This document shows, piece by piece, positions 62,222-64,000 of a stretch of DNA of 64,000 nt; position 1 is the first letter of the stretch; every line of letters starts with the position of its first letter. The DNA comes from Owenia fusiformis (lineage: Eukaryota > Annelida > Polychaeta > Sabellida > Oweniidae). Both the position numbers and the translations under genes were made by a program. The notes beneath the pieces were generated by a model. The model saw nothing but the letters and a program-made list of their open reading frames with translations, ran no database searches and had not been told where the DNA came from. The stretch is taken from contig CAIIXF020000002.1 in assembly GCA_903813345.2 (NCBI GenBank), positions 24,318,455 through 24,382,454 of the forward strand, written 5' to 3'.

Positions 62222-64000
62222 GTAAGTAGACCCTGTCCAAGAGCTTATTCATTTTTTGATACTGTCTTTGTACATGTATATACAGTAATGTGACAATGTA
62301 GTTAGGAAATCAAGATATATTTCTTCCTATAATGCTCTATACATTCTAACTCCATAATAAAAGACTGTATAAGTCACAATTGCATATTTCATCAGCATTA
62401 AATAATGAAGTATCTGGAGTATAAGCATTAAATAATGAAATCATCTAAAATAGTCAGATGTTAGTGTTGCTAACCATTGGCGCTTAAGTTGACATCTATG
62501 AGTTGACAGAAACTTAGTTCAGTTTATCTGAAAAGGACTGGGTAAAATATCGATGGAATTAGAAATGTAATAACAAAATTTATTTGAGATCAAGATCTCG
62601 ATAAACTCTAAAATCTAAAGAAATTGGACAATTTTTAAGTTTCTAATCTTGTAGACAGGTTCCAATTCTAATAATTCAAGTTTTTGAGGCATTTTTTAGA
62701 AAAAGCAACAGACCTATTTTTACTCGATCAGTTTTTCAAGCTGATAAAGATATTAAAAGATGACAGCTCAACGGGGTGGTCGTGACACTGAATTTTGGCA
62801 TGTTTACCCCCCTAGGAAAATATTCTAGGGGGTACTATGAAACTAGTTCATAACTCAAAGGATATATGAGCTATTGTTCTGAGTTGTACACCATACATTG
62901 CTAGTACATATATGAATACTATCCTAAAGTTATAGGTTGATACCCTTATTGGTCTCAGAAAAATACAATAAACAGGAAAAAGATACGTAATTTTTGTCTT
63001 GCCAATTTTATATTTGTAGCTTCAAGCAAAATATGACAGCTTTAACAGCTCATAGTAGTATTCTAAAAACATTTCCAGGCTATATGGGGTATTGTAATAC
63101 ATCTATTTTAGTTATGAAGTACTATTTTGTAATTTTAATATGACTTTATAGTGCCCTACCCCTGGAAAATTAAAGAAAGTGGATGTGGTGAATTTAATCA
63201 TTTTGCAGCATTAAGTTAGAAACATGTATTGATAGACGCCAAATCAATAAATTCATACCATCATCAAATGTTAGGTGACATTCTAATTCATTTATTACTA
63301 GAATATAGGACTTAAGATATTTTATATGTAAGTTTTCAATTTAGTACATGTATCATAATGAAATCTAGTGTAATCACATACTAGAGAGGACATTGACATA
63401 AAGTCTAAACATTATAATCATCAATTGATCTCATTTGAGCAACTAGACTATGGTGGTCATCATGCACAAGTAATGTACTACAGTGCCCCATGTACTAGGG
63501 CACGAGTCATTTGAGCCATATATACCTCCTGGTATATACCTTTACAACCCATTCAGAAGGGTCATTTACAATGTGCAAAACATGGCAAAAGTTCCCTAAA
63601 ACTGTTAGTTCTCATCATCTGACCATATAGCAGAGTCCTCATTAAGCCATGATGCATCACAGCCAGATGTTAGAAAAGTAGCTAAGAATCTTTTTTATTA
63701 ACCAAAGATGACTTTCCCACCGATGTTGCATCACACTGTACTGTCAACTGTACATGTTGCTTTAAATTTTGTTTACTCTACATAGATCTGATTCTGCATT
63801 TAAATACCAAGACTTCAGTTTACTTCAACTGTCATGACTAAAGCATTTGATAGTATTTACATAATAATGTTATAAAGGAGCATGTAGGTTATCGCAAACA
63901 TTGGTCCTTTTTCCATATAGCTTTGAAATCTCGCTAAGGTCTTGTTTTTAATGAGATTTTAGGAGATCTGCATTTTTAACCATTAAAAACTAGGCTAATG
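62222..64000. other. Downstream intron or flank of the Cys-rich gene
   Basis: No exon could be supported. A lone end of the TTAA MITE family lies near 63785 and a CCTAGGAAAATATTCTAGG inverted repeat near 62811-62829. The missing first exon of RNF121 (minus strand) might lie in or beyond this stretch. Confidence 0.45.

Overview
This is nuclear DNA from an animal, most likely a marine invertebrate. The evidence is AT-rich intergenic and intronic sequence, GT-AG spliced genes with phase-consistent exons, a VEGFR-type receptor tyrosine kinase, a DEG/ENaC channel, IgGFc-binding-protein-like and collagen genes, an RNF121 orthologue, and many small inverted-repeat transposons. There are no bacterial operons, CRISPR arrays, rRNAs or tRNAs that I can see. 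The phylum cannot be fixed from the sequence alone.

Layout. (1) 2057-4375 (-) encodes an unrecognised membrane protein with about 12 helices, a run of N-glycosylation sequons, a Pro-rich repeat and a C-terminal PPxY motif. Its last 29 codons are copied once more just downstream. (2) 7020-28572 (+) is a 20-exon VEGFR-like gene running from half of an Ig domain through the transmembrane segment and split kinase to a tail with two NPxY motifs. Its 5' exons (Ig 1-2 and the first half of Ig 3) were not found. Two genes lie inside its introns on the opposite strand: an intronless DEG/ENaC channel (18054-19721) and a three-exon secreted IgGFc-binding-like protein (23829-26070). (3) 28573-33900 is gene-poor. 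(4) 33994-49541 (-) holds three tandem collagen paralogues. The first is intact (signal peptide, coiled coil, about 325 uninterrupted Gly-X-Y triplets). The second has a nonsense codon just inside its collagen exon. The third has lost its signal/coiled-coil exon. (5) 44434-48095 is a transposon-rich block between the second and third collagen. (6) 54257-59462 (-) is RNF121 minus its first exon. (7) 60886 onward (+) is a secreted Cys-rich protein of unknown family whose second exon does not join in frame as it stands.

The recurring theme is local tandem duplication that captures exon ends. A VEGFR Ig exon is partly triplicated. The end of the kinase ATP-loop exon, including the VAVK lysine codon and splice donor, is amplified into a ten-copy 93-bp array. 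The last codons of the DEG/ENaC gene lie inside a minisatellite, the C-terminus of the first gene is duplicated, and an RNF121 exon appears to have a decayed partial copy. I know of no described system that explains this. It may be ordinary replication slippage, but its repeated association with exon ends deserves a test.

Exon boundaries were set by eye from GT-AG sites, conserved residues and phase agreement. No searches were run.
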